Shown: piece by piece, positions 1 to 8,097 of the stretch
How the letters are laid out: the number at the start of each line of letters is the position of its first letter
How positions within the stretch are numbered: the first letter of the stretch is position 1
From: JAXHMM01 sp964528445
GTDB taxonomy: Bacteria; Bacteroidota; Rhodothermia; Balneolales; Balneolaceae
DNA length: 64,000 nt
Assembly: GCA_964528445.1 (NCBI GenBank)
Contig: CAZGSL010000005.1
Location: forward strand, 1-64,000
Direction: 5' to 3'
Notes under the pieces: model-generated
Database searches by the model: none
What the model saw: the letters and a program-made list of their open reading frames with translations, nothing else
Told to the model about the DNA's origin: nothing
Translations under genes and position numbers: made by a program

Positions 1-259
1 TGACTCCGCTTTCGGCCACGTCGAGCATCGATTTGGCGTCGCCGACGTTCCGCTGCGCCTGCTCGAGTCCGGCGATACGGCCGGAGAGCTTGGAGGCGAT
101 CGAGAAGCCGGCGGCGTCGTCCTCGGCCTTGTTAATCCTCAGGCCGGTGGACAGCTTCAGCTGGTTGTCGGCCAGCTTGCCGTTGATTTTGCTGAGTGAA
201 TTCTGCGAGTTGAGTGCCTGCAGATTTGTATTCACCCGGTTGAGATCTCCAAAAGACAT
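1..259 (-). CDS. Flagellin, N-terminal part (cut by window edge)
   Basis: This is the N-terminal 86 or so residues of a flagellin, the subunit of the flagellar filament exported by the flagellar type III system. It begins MSFGDLNRVNTNLQALNS and keeps the conserved D0/D1 helical region, including the motif around LSTGLRINKAEDDAAGFSIA. The gene runs off the left edge, so only the 5' part is visible. It lies 41 bases downstream of a second flagellin on the same strand and is almost identical to it over the shared stretch (compare 1-259 with about 911-1170), so the pair looks like a recent tandem duplication. The short spacer shows no clear separate promoter, so co-transcription with the upstream copy is likely. 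Confidence 0.93.
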   Translation of the reverse strand, partial: MSFGDLNRVNTNLQALNSQNSLSKINGKLADNQLKLSTGLRINKAEDDAAGFSIASKLSGRIAGLEQAQRNVGDAKSMLDVAESGV

Positions 260-300
260 AATGGTCCTCTTTGGTTTTAGAAATTAGGGGTATGGATGAA

Positions 301-1170
301 TTAGCCTCCCAGAAAGCCGAGCACGGCCTGCGGGCTGGTGTTGGCCTGCGCCAGGGCGGAGGTGGCGGTCTGCTGCATGATCTGCAGCTTGACCGACTCG
401 CTCTGCACCTTGGCGAAGTCGGCGTCCTCTATGCGGCTCCGCGCGGCGGAGTTGGACGTGACGGCCTGGGAGAGATTCTCCTGGCGGATGCTCAGGGAGT
501 TCTGGTCAATACCGATCTGGTTGACCGTGGCGGCCAGCGTGTCGAGCGCGGTGTCCACGTTGTCAATAAAGGTATTGAAGGTTCCCTGGGTGGCGTCGGT
601 CAGCGTGATGCCGGTGGTTCCGTCGGCCGCGCTGATCGCCGCGCTGGTGGTAGCAAAGTAGTCGTCCGCCCGGGAGGATGAGATCGAAACATCCATGGTG
701 TCGCTCGAACTTTCGCCCACCTGGAACGTCAGGCTGGCTCCGTCAAGGAGCGCGGTGCCCTGGAAGGTGGTCTGGTCGGCGATCTCGTTGATCTCCTGGC
801 TGAGGGACTCTATCTGGTCTTTCAGGTATCCCCGTTCGTCGGCTCCCAGCGAATCACTGGCAGCCTGGGTGGCCTTGGTCTTCATTTCGACCATGATATC
901 CGTCAGGGAGTTCAGTCCCGATTCCGCGATGTCGAGCATCGATTTGGCGTCGCCGACGTTCCGCTGTGCCTGCTCGAGTCCGGCGATACGGCCGGAGAGC
1001 TTGGAGGCGATCGAGAAGCCGGCGGCGTCGTCCTCGGCCTTGTTAATCCTCAGGCCGGTGGACAGCTTCAGCTGGTTGTCGGCCAGCTTGCCGTTGATTT
1101 TGCTGAGTGAATTCTGCGAGTTGAGTGCCTGCAGATTTGTATTCACCCGGTTAAGGTCTCCAAAAGACAT
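301..1170 (-). CDS. Flagellin
   Basis: Complete 289-residue flagellin, a short form of the family. Residues 1-140 form the conserved N-terminal D0/D1 region, 140-205 a small variable centre, and 205-289 the C-terminal D1/D0 region ending in the typical ANTSPQAVLGFLGG tail. The short centre implies a filament with little outer domain. The start is the ATG at 1168-1170. A sigma-28-like promoter lies at 1228-1254, about 58 bases upstream of the start. The next flagellin copy follows 41 bases after the stop. Homology is clear from both ends of the protein; the number of copies beyond the window edge cannot be seen. Confidence 0.96.
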   Translation of the reverse strand: MSFGDLNRVNTNLQALNSQNSLSKINGKLADNQLKLSTGLRINKAEDDAAGFSIASKLSGRIAGLEQAQRNVGDAKSMLDIAESGLNSLTDIMVEMKTKATQAASDSLGADERGYLKDQIESLSQEINEIADQTTFQGTALLDGASLTFQVGESSSDTMDVSISSSRADDYFATTSAAISAADGTTGITLTDATQGTFNTFIDNVDTALDTLAATVNQIGIDQNSLSIRQENLSQAVTSNSAARSRIEDADFAKVQSESVKLQIMQQTATSALAQANTSPQAVLGFLGG

Positions 1171-1227
1171 AATGGTAAGGGTTTGATTATGGTTTGATTC
1201 GGCATGTCTTGCACGCTCTTGCTACAC

Positions 1228-1254
1228 TTATCGCATCGGTCTCTCTCCACCTTA
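1228..1254 (-). promoter_or_regulatory. Sigma-28 (FliA)-like flagellin promoter
   Basis: On the minus strand the sequence reads TAAG, 15 bases, TGCGATAA. The known sigma-28 consensus is TAAA-N15-GCCGATAA, so the spacing is exact and only three positions differ. It sits 58 bases upstream of the complete flagellin start, the expected class of gene for FliA control. Confidence 0.62.
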
Positions 1255-1477
1255 AATTATTTCCCTGTCCGGCCTGCCTGGTAAGACGGGTTCTCCTGCT
1301 GACCGGCGGGCGGGGGGGGGTCCGGAAACCCCCGGTGGAGATTTTCCCCCCGTTATTTTTACATTTCTTTTCAAACATTATGAGTTACTAATATTATATT
1401 GTCGGTCCGTGTCTTCGAGAAAACAGGTAGGGCACGTAAGCAGAAATTCGTACATCGGGATAACACGGAAGGATTAC

Positions 1478-2731
1478 ATGCACGGTTCAAGACTCATGCG
1501 CCTGCTCTCCTGGGATAGGAAGCGAGGGGGAGACGGCTCCTCCCCGGAGAACAGCCTGCGCTTCTCCCGGAATCGCCTGCGGAAATCCCGGAGAATCAAA
1601 TCGGCCATTCAGCTCTCCGTAAAATCCCTGGAAGACATTCTAGAGCGTCTGCTCTCCCGGATCGACGCCACCGCTGGAAGTATCTATCTATGTACGGAGG
1701 GGGATACGCGCGTGGCACGGTACGGGGAGGGGGAAGTGACCCCGAGGCTTCTCCATTTCGACGAAACGGTGCTCTTTTCCGGGAAACCGGTACGCGGCAA
1801 GGATCGCTACCTGCAGCCCGTTACGGTAGACGATGAGGTGGTGGGATATATTTGCCTGCATATCTCCAGCGAGAATCGCACCCATATGGTGCGGGAGCTG
1901 ATCCAGGCCTATTCCATTATCGTCGCCCGCGAGCTGGAACTGGTGCAGAACAAATCCGTCCTGGAGCGATACTCCATGCGCCTGATTGAAAAGAGGGAGG
2001 AGCTGGAAAAAACACAGGAGTACAGCAACAACCTGCTGAGTATTACCACGCACGACCTTTCGTCTCCCCTGAACGCGGTGTCGGGATACCTGGACCTGAT
2101 GAACGAGTGCCTGGAGGAGGAGGGTGATCTGAATCGCATTCTGGATTACCACAAGATGATTCAGTCGGGCATCCAGGATATTTCGGACATGCTTAACCAG
2201 CTTCATGAGATCGCGCGCATCGAGAAGGGACTGGTCTCTCTCCGCTTTACCAAAATGGATATATGCTGGCTGGTAGAAGAGACCTGTGAACTGCTCAAAC
2301 AGGTTGCCCGCGAACAAGACCGGACCCTCCGGTACGATCTGCCGGATAAGCGGGTCTACGCGGAAGTGGATATCGTGAAGCTGAAACGCGTTGTTTACAA
2401 CCTGGTCTCCAACGCCATCAAGTACACCGAAGAGGGAGGGCACATTCTCGTAGGTGTGGAAACCTCGGGAGAGGAGGCAATGATCCGGGTGGAAGACGAC
2501 GGCATCGGCATTTCGGAAGAAGACAAGCGGGCGATCTTCGAACCGTTTGTAAAGCTGAAGCAGAGCGGCGGCGACGGGCTCACCTCGAGCGGCCTCGGGC
2601 TGTTTATCTCCTCCTATTTTACGCGGCAGATGGGTGGTAAACTGAAAGTGGACAGTACGCTGGGAGAAGGCAGCGCTTTTAACGTCGAGCTGCCCCGGGT
2701 CAGCGGATTCCAGCAGTCGGCATCCGCCTAG
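1478..2731 (+). CDS. Cytosolic sensor histidine kinase
   Basis: A 417-residue histidine kinase with no membrane segment. The first 170 residues look like a GAF-type sensor region, followed by a short coiled coil, a HisKA domain with the phospho-accepting His in SITTHDLSSPLNAV, and an HATPase domain with the N box NLVSNAIKY, G1 motif DDGIGIS and G2 motif SSGLGLFIS. I prefer the ATG at 1478, which has GGAAGGA four bases upstream; an in-frame GTG at 1409 would add 23 residues. No response regulator is adjacent, so it is an orphan kinase. It is divergent from the flagellins; a link to motility is only suggested by position. Confidence 0.9.
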   Translation: MHGSRLMRLLSWDRKRGGDGSSPENSLRFSRNRLRKSRRIKSAIQLSVKSLEDILERLLSRIDATAGSIYLCTEGDTRVARYGEGEVTPRLLHFDETVLFSGKPVRGKDRYLQPVTVDDEVVGYICLHISSENRTHMVRELIQAYSIIVARELELVQNKSVLERYSMRLIEKREELEKTQEYSNNLLSITTHDLSSPLNAVSGYLDLMNECLEEEGDLNRILDYHKMIQSGIQDISDMLNQLHEIARIEKGLVSLRFTKMDICWLVEETCELLKQVAREQDRTLRYDLPDKRVYAEVDIVKLKRVVYNLVSNAIKYTEEGGHILVGVETSGEEAMIRVEDDGIGISEEDKRAIFEPFVKLKQSGGDGLTSSGLGLFISSYFTRQMGGKLKVDSTLGEGSAFNVELPRVSGFQQSASA

Positions 2732-2741
2732 GACAGCCTTC

Positions 2742-3155
2742 CTACATCCGGTTTTGAAACTTTTTGCCCCTCGGACCGGTGTGAAAATCGTCGCTGGCAT
2801 GGTACCGCTCGAGATAGGGGGCGGTCTCCTTGACCGACTCCGGGACGACGCGCCCCACAGGCCGGCGGGAGGTGATCCCTCTTTTCCGCCGCATCTCCTT
2901 TTTCAGAAAACGGACCCTTCGTTCTCCCTCTCCCGGGAAAAGGACCATCATCTGGTCGGACTGCTCCGGATCCGCCAGCTCGAAGAGGGGATGGGAGGGA
3001 TGGTCCTGTTCCTCCTCTTCCGCGTTGGATTTCCGGTCGTGTTCGCCGCCGGAGCGGTTATTCCGGTTCTTTACGCTGGAGTAGACCGGATCCATGCCCC
3101 GTTCGGAGACGGTGTAGACGGGACGCGCCATATTTGAACTGCCCGTGAGACTCAT
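2742..3155 (-). CDS. Hypothetical hydrophilic protein
   Basis: A 137-residue reading frame rich in Arg, Lys, Glu and Asp with no membrane segment or recognised domain. Its third codon positions are GC-rich like neighbouring genes, which argues that it is real; competing frames on the other strand are shorter. A second ATG at 3129-3131 would give a 129-residue protein starting MARPVYTVSERG. It is convergent with the histidine kinase. I do not recognise the family and propose no function. Confidence 0.5.
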   Translation of the reverse strand: MSLTGSSNMARPVYTVSERGMDPVYSSVKNRNNRSGGEHDRKSNAEEEEQDHPSHPLFELADPEQSDQMMVLFPGEGERRVRFLKKEMRRKRGITSRRPVGRVVPESVKETAPYLERYHASDDFHTGPRGKKFQNRM

Positions 3156-3273
3156 CTTGCCGCTGTTCGGTTTGGTGGTGTACAGCGATTATCGCCCCGC
3201 AGGTTCCCACCTTAAGCCGGTATTACACGTATTGTTCGTTGAGTTCATGGCAAGGATTTCCTAAATTCCCGCT

Positions 3274-3302
3274 CCAAAAAGCCCGAGAGGTACAACTCCT
3301 TG
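3274..3302 (+). promoter_or_regulatory. Possible PyrR-binding RNA site over the pyrR ribosome-binding site
   Basis: The stretch AAGCCCGAGAGGTA (3277-3290 region) matches the known PyrR recognition consensus ARUCCNGNGAGGYU at 12 of 14 positions. It contains the GAGAGG that serves as the ribosome-binding site for the TTG start at 3300. Two base pairs of the expected short stem are not conserved, so this remains a candidate. Confidence 0.35.
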
Positions 3303-3851
3303 AAAAAAAACAAAATCATGTCGGCCCGGGAGCTGAATCGCACCTACCTGCGATTTGCTCACCAGTTTCTGGAACCGCATGACGATCCTTCCAGGCTGGC
3401 CGTTATCGGGATGCAGACGAGGGGCGTGCCTATTGGGAAACGGATCCTTTCGCACGTGGAGGAGGAGTACGAAGTCGTACCCGATTTCGGCGTACTGGAT
3501 GTGACGTTCTACCGGGATGATTTCCGCACCCGCCTTAAGATGCCCGGCGTCAAGGTGACCGAGATTCCCTTTGACCTGTACGACCGGGACGTGGTGCTGG
3601 TGGACGATGTGCTCTATACCGGGCGTACGGTACGTTCCGCGATGGACGCGGTGATGGATTACGGGCGTCCCAACAGCATCCGTTTCTGCTGCATGGTGGA
3701 CCGCGGGCACCGGCAACTGCCCATTTCGGCTGATTACGTGGGCATTAAAATTCCCACCCACATCAACGAGGAAGTGCGGGTGAAAGTGAAGGAGATGGAC
3801 GGAGAGGATGCCATATACGTGGTGGAAAACGGGGAGGAGCGTGATGGATGA
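3300..3851 (+). CDS. pyrR: PyrR: pyrimidine operon regulator / uracil phosphoribosyltransferase
   Basis: A 183-residue PyrR. The family binds pyr mRNA in response to UMP/UTP and has weak uracil phosphoribosyltransferase activity. The PRPP-binding loop VLVDDVLYTGRT is at residues 99-110, and the DVTFYRDD and VDRGHRQLPISADYVG blocks are typical. I use the TTG at 3300, preceded by GAGAGG nine bases upstream, because it gives the usual N-terminus; an ATG at 3318 is the alternative but lacks a ribosome-binding site. The stop overlaps the pyrB start, so the two genes are translationally coupled. Confidence 0.95.
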   Translation: MKKNKIMSARELNRTYLRFAHQFLEPHDDPSRLAVIGMQTRGVPIGKRILSHVEEEYEVVPDFGVLDVTFYRDDFRTRLKMPGVKVTEIPFDLYDRDVVLVDDVLYTGRTVRSAMDAVMDYGRPNSIRFCCMVDRGHRQLPISADYVGIKIPTHINEEVRVKVKEMDGEDAIYVVENGEERDG

Positions 3852-4800
3852 ACCCGAACCGGCCATGGACCACGCGTTTGAACAGGCCCATCTGCTGGGT
3901 CTGGACCACTACAGCAGGGAGGATATCGCCTACGTGCTGGAGCAGGCTCGTTACTTCCGGGAGATCCTGGATCGACCCGTCCCGAAGGTCCCCACGCTGA
4001 GGGACAAGACCATCGTGAATCTTTTCTACGAAGACAGTACGAGGACCCGGCTCTCTTTCGAGCTGGCCCAGAAGCGAATGGGAGCGGACGTGGTTAATTT
4101 CTCGACCGGCGGCTCCAGTGTCAAAAAAGGGGAGTCCCTCAAGGATACCATTCGCAATATCTCCTCCATGAAAATAGACATGGTGGTGGTGCGCCACGAA
4201 AGTCCGGGCGTGCCCCACTTTCTGACGCGGGTGGTGGACGCCACGATCATCAATGCCGGAGACGGGGCCCACGAGCACCCCACCCAGGCGCTGCTGGATA
4301 TGTTCACCATGCAGCAGGTGTCCCCGAAGCTGGAGGGGCGTAAAATCGCCATCATCGGGGATATCGCCCACAGCCGGGTGGTACGCTCCAATATTATCGG
4401 CCTGCGAAAACTGGGAGCGAAGGTCATGGTTTGCGGCCCCCGTACCCTGATGCCCGTTCATGTGGAGCAGCTGGGCGTGGAGGTCTCCCATAACCTCGAG
4501 GAAACGCTCGCCTGGTGCGACATCGCCATGGCGCTGCGCATTCAGCTGGAGAGGCAGGACAGCCAGACCGGGCTCTTCCCCAGTATCCGGGAGTATCATG
4601 AGCTGTTTGGAATCAAACGGAAACATCTGGACCGGTATCCCGACTTTACCGTCATGCATCCCGGCCCCGTGAATCGCGGGGTGGAGCTGGAGAGCGAAGT
4701 GGCCGACAGCGAGCGGTCCATTATTCTCAGTCAGGTAACCAACGGGGTGGCCGTCCGCATGGCCGTACTCTATCTCTTGAGCGGGGGTACGCGCATTTGA
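3844..4800 (+). CDS. pyrB: Aspartate carbamoyltransferase catalytic subunit
   Basis: PyrB joins carbamoyl phosphate and aspartate to N-carbamoyl-aspartate, the committed step of pyrimidine synthesis. The 318-residue protein has the carbamoyl-phosphate motif STRTR (65-69), HPTQALLD in the middle and HPGPVNRG near the C-terminus. The ATG at 3844 lies inside the last codons of pyrR (stop 3849-3851) and follows GGGGAGGAG; an in-frame ATG at 3808 lies well inside pyrR and is unlikely. No pyrI regulatory subunit is present, as in most pyrR-pyrB operons. The carbamoyl-phosphate source, CarB, is encoded near the far end of this window. Confidence 0.97.
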   Translation: MDEPEPAMDHAFEQAHLLGLDHYSREDIAYVLEQARYFREILDRPVPKVPTLRDKTIVNLFYEDSTRTRLSFELAQKRMGADVVNFSTGGSSVKKGESLKDTIRNISSMKIDMVVVRHESPGVPHFLTRVVDATIINAGDGAHEHPTQALLDMFTMQQVSPKLEGRKIAIIGDIAHSRVVRSNIIGLRKLGAKVMVCGPRTLMPVHVEQLGVEVSHNLEETLAWCDIAMALRIQLERQDSQTGLFPSIREYHELFGIKRKHLDRYPDFTVMHPGPVNRGVELESEVADSERSIILSQVTNGVAVRMAVLYLLSGGTRI

Positions 4801-4881
4801 TTTCAGGGGGTGTGAGCTGCTCTTGAAAAAATGCTATTTTGTCCACCGCCAAAGCAAAATATAACCCTATTACCGAACTCG

Positions 4882-5289
4882 GTGATTCAACGTATTCAAT
4901 CGGTCCTGCTATTGCTGGCTGCCGTCCTTAACGTCAGCGTATTTTTCAACACTCTCTTTGCCCATGCCCTGAACGATCCCCGGCTGTGGCTGGGAGGGCT
5001 GTTCGCCCTTCTGCTGGGCCTGTCGGCGCTCGGAAACCTGGGATCCATTTTTCTCTACCGGGATCGGCCCCGCCAGATAACCTGGGTAAACCGGACGCTG
5101 GTCGTGCAGGTGCTGGCCCTTGGCTACGGCATTGGAATCCTTGTCTCCCTGGGAGGGATCGGGTCCTTCCTGTGGGACGAAGCCATCGGGATCCTCATGT
5201 TGATCCTGGCCCTCTTTTCCGCCCTCTATGCCCGGAAGAAAATCAGGGACGACGAAGAGCTGGTGCAGTCCATGGACCGCATACGCTAG
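4882..5289 (+). CDS. DUF4293 family membrane protein
   Basis: A membrane protein of about 135 residues with four predicted membrane segments. It starts with the family's typical IQRIQSVLLLLAA and ends with the usual DDEELVQSMDRIR tail, which identifies it as DUF4293, a family of unknown function found mainly in Bacteroidota and relatives. I choose the GTG at 4882 because family members begin at this point; an in-frame ATG at 4831 would add 17 residues unlike the family. It follows pyrB on the same strand. Confidence 0.82.
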   Translation: MIQRIQSVLLLLAAVLNVSVFFNTLFAHALNDPRLWLGGLFALLLGLSALGNLGSIFLYRDRPRQITWVNRTLVVQVLALGYGIGILVSLGGIGSFLWDEAIGILMLILALFSALYARKKIRDDEELVQSMDRIR

Positions 5290-5345
5290 GGGATTCCATG
5301 TTCCGGCGGGCAACGGACTTCCAACAACCGTGTGAACAGCGATAG

Positions 5346-6263
5346 ATGGCCGATTCTTTTCCCAAAGCGAAGGTTTTCGCAGCGCTCGCCGCGGGCCTTA
5401 CCGCTTTTGGGTTTGCCCCCATACTGGTCCGTACGGCCCCGGAGACCTCTCCGCTGGTCCTGGTCACCTACAGAACCGTATTCGCCGTACTCCTTCTGCT
5501 CCCCTTCTGGCTGTATGCCAGAGACACCACCTTCCATCCCGACAAGCCGTCGGAGCGCTGGCTTATGGCCCTGGCGGGCGTATGCCTGGGACTCCATTTT
5601 ACGTTCTGGCTCTCTTCGCTCTACTATACGTCGGTAGCCTCGGCCTCCGTGCTGGTAACCATCCATCCCATCATCATGATTGTGGTGGAACGGCTCTGGA
5701 AAGGCCGGAAGTTCCCGCCCGCCACCTGGGCCGGCGTGATCCTGGCCTTCGCGGGATCGGTCATGCTGGGCATATCGGACAGCAGGATGGAACAGGACTT
5801 TGCGGATCCCCTCTTCGGCAACATGCTGGCGCTGAGCGCGGCGGTCATTTTTGTGGTCTATCTGATGATAGGACGTGAAATCCGTCAGCGCAGGGAGTGG
5901 ATCGACTACGTTTTCCCGGTCTACTTCTTTGCCGCGGCGACCTGCCTGCTGATAGCGCTGGGGGGCGGGAAAAACCTGGCGAACATCGGTACGGCGGGCC
6001 TGCTGGCGGGTGCCGGACTGGCCTTCGGTCCCCAGATCATCGGGCACGGCTCCATGAACTACGCCGTCAAGTATGTCTCCCCCACCCTGCTCTCCACGCT
6101 GGTCTTGGCGGAACCCATTTTCGCTTCCTTCCTGGCTTTCCTCTTTTTTGCGGAGGTCCCGCCGGTACCCTCCATTATCTCCATGATCGTGATCCTGACC
6201 GGGGTTTCCCTCTCCTGGAAGAGAAAAACCGCCGCCGATCCGGTCAGCCGGGGTACGTCGTAA
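5346..6263 (+). CDS. EamA-family (DMT) transporter
   Basis: A 305-residue inner-membrane protein with ten hydrophobic segments in two halves, the EamA repeat pattern of drug/metabolite transporters. The GFAPILVRTAPETSPL start and the AEPIFASFLAFLFFAEVPP motif in the second half are typical. Substrates in this family range from amino acids to nucleobases and toxins and cannot be read from sequence. It starts 56 bases after the DUF4293 gene. Confidence 0.9.
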   Translation: MADSFPKAKVFAALAAGLTAFGFAPILVRTAPETSPLVLVTYRTVFAVLLLLPFWLYARDTTFHPDKPSERWLMALAGVCLGLHFTFWLSSLYYTSVASASVLVTIHPIIMIVVERLWKGRKFPPATWAGVILAFAGSVMLGISDSRMEQDFADPLFGNMLALSAAVIFVVYLMIGREIRQRREWIDYVFPVYFFAAATCLLIALGGGKNLANIGTAGLLAGAGLAFGPQIIGHGSMNYAVKYVSPTLLSTLVLAEPIFASFLAFLFFAEVPPVPSIISMIVILTGVSLSWKRKTAADPVSRGTS

Positions 6264-6527
6264 ATAGCTCGTGGGCAGCCCGTGCGCACACGGACGGATC
6301 GGCAGGGGTACGCAAAACACAAACGAAACCCCTTGTTTCTGCGTTAAACGGGTATAAAATCGGGAACAATATTCTGTTTACGAACATTAATAAGTTCTTA
6401 AGATACAGGAACTTCTGGAAAATTTGGATATCTTGGGAAAGAGCACGGTGCGTGACTTCGCAAGGTCCCGCATCCGCAAGCAACTGCATATAGGTATTTA
6501 CGACTCCATTTAACCAATTCCGACTAT
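6264..6527. other. Intergenic stretch, AT-richer
   Basis: This 264-base gap lies upstream of the mltF-like gene. It is AT-richer than the flanking genes and holds a short inverted repeat AAGTTC/GAACTT at 6392-6414, small enough to be chance. I see no gene or clear promoter. Confidence 0.4.
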
Positions 6528-8048
6528 ATGTATTCCCTAACCGCCAGGCGATTCTCCCGATGGGTAATCGCAGGACTGTTTTCCGTCTCTCTCTTTCTGC
6601 ATGCCTGTACCACTCCGGAGACAGGCGAAAAGGGTCCCGAATCCCTGAATGTCACCGTTACCGAGCCTGTGGAGAGGGACTATGCCGATATTAGGGAGAG
6701 CGGGGTGATTCGTATGATCACCCGCTACAGCTCCAATACCTACTTCCTCCACCAGGGCATCGAGTGGGGATTCGAGTATGAGCTGGTCAGGGAATTTGCC
6801 AAGGAGCACGACCTGGCGCTGGAAGTGGTGATTGTGGAACCCGGCCAGAACCCGTACGACCTGCTCAACAGCGGGAAGGGTGACCTGATTGCCGCCAATT
6901 ACGCCACCACCCCCGAGCGCAGGAAGGTGGTGGATTTTACCCGCCCCTATAACATGGTCAACCAGGTGGTGGTCTACTCCGATGAAGTGGATTCTCCTCT
7001 CGCTTCCCTGGACGCCCTTGAGGAATCCGGCATACCGCTGACCGTTAAGAGGAACAGCTCCTATTTCTCCCGTCTCAACGAGTTGCGGGAAGAAGGCCGT
7101 GATATTCCCATTCAGCTGGTTCCAGAAAGCAAAGATACCGAATCCCTGCTGTACGATATCTCCCAGGGGAGGGCGCTTGCCACGGTGGCGGACAACAACA
7201 TTTACCAGGCTGCCAGCAACTACATGCAGGGTCTTGTCGTGGGACCGACCCTGGCACGGGGCGATACGATTGCATGGGCTGTTCGCAAGAACGCCGACGA
7301 TCTCAAAACGGAGCTGAACCGCTTTCTCTTCAAGCATTTTCGCCTGGGAGGATCCGGAGAGGCTCCAAAGCGTTCGGCATTCCTGAATATCCTCCGGAAA
7401 CGGTATTTCGAGGGGGGACGGCAGCTGGCCGGCTTACGCAATGCGGAGACGGTTGAAACCGGCAGCGGGATCATCTCTCCCTACGACGACCTGATTAAAT
7501 CTGTGGCCGACTCGGCCGGCATCGACTGGCTCTGGATCGCTTCGATCATTGCTCAGGAGACCAAGTTTAATCCCAATTCCGAAAGCTGGGCCGGCGCGGT
7601 GGGACTCATGCAGGTACTGCCTCGTTATTCGGAGGTCGAGGATCGACAGCTGCTCTATAACGAGGAGATCAACATACGGGAGGGGGTGCGCATCATTTCG
7701 GAGCACCTGGAGCACTATGCCTACATGGACAGTACCAACCAGTGGGCGTTTGCCCTGGCAACCTACAATGCGGGTATGGGCCATGTAGCCGACGCACGCC
7801 GGCTGGCCGTGGATCTGAATAAAAATCCCAACAAATGGGAGAACGTGGAAGACGCCCTGCTCAAGCTGATGCAGCGAAAATATTACAAGGACGCGCGTTA
7901 CGGATTCTGCCGGGGAATTGAGACGGTACGCTACGTGAAAGAGATCATGAACCGGCGCCATACTTACGAAACCATTCTGGCCATGAACCGGCAGGAAGAG
8001 CCGCTGACTTCGGCCGGTATGGGGCCCTTCGGTTTTTTCGAGCCCTGA
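6528..8048 (+). CDS. mltF: MltF-like lytic murein transglycosylase (lipoprotein)
   Basis: A 506-residue lipoprotein with signal peptide and lipobox LHAC (Cys 27). Residues 55-290 form an SBP_bac_3 solute-binding-like domain, and residues 315-470 an SLT lysozyme-like domain with the catalytic Glu 344 in IAQETKF, followed by AGAVGLMQV and the ALATYNAG motif. This domain order is that of MltF, which cleaves peptidoglycan strands with formation of 1,6-anhydro ends and is modulated by muropeptides through the SBP domain. The likely site of action is the periplasm, anchored to a membrane. It converges on the SpoIIE phosphatase gene. Confidence 0.93.
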   Translation: MYSLTARRFSRWVIAGLFSVSLFLHACTTPETGEKGPESLNVTVTEPVERDYADIRESGVIRMITRYSSNTYFLHQGIEWGFEYELVREFAKEHDLALEVVIVEPGQNPYDLLNSGKGDLIAANYATTPERRKVVDFTRPYNMVNQVVVYSDEVDSPLASLDALEESGIPLTVKRNSSYFSRLNELREEGRDIPIQLVPESKDTESLLYDISQGRALATVADNNIYQAASNYMQGLVVGPTLARGDTIAWAVRKNADDLKTELNRFLFKHFRLGGSGEAPKRSAFLNILRKRYFEGGRQLAGLRNAETVETGSGIISPYDDLIKSVADSAGIDWLWIASIIAQETKFNPNSESWAGAVGLMQVLPRYSEVEDRQLLYNEEINIREGVRIISEHLEHYAYMDSTNQWAFALATYNAGMGHVADARRLAVDLNKNPNKWENVEDALLKLMQRKYYKDARYGFCRGIETVRYVKEIMNRRHTYETILAMNRQEEPLTSAGMGPFGFFEP

Positions 8049-8097
8049 ATCCTTCGTAAGGAGCCGAAGCAGGGTTCTCCGCCATCCTGAGATCCGG

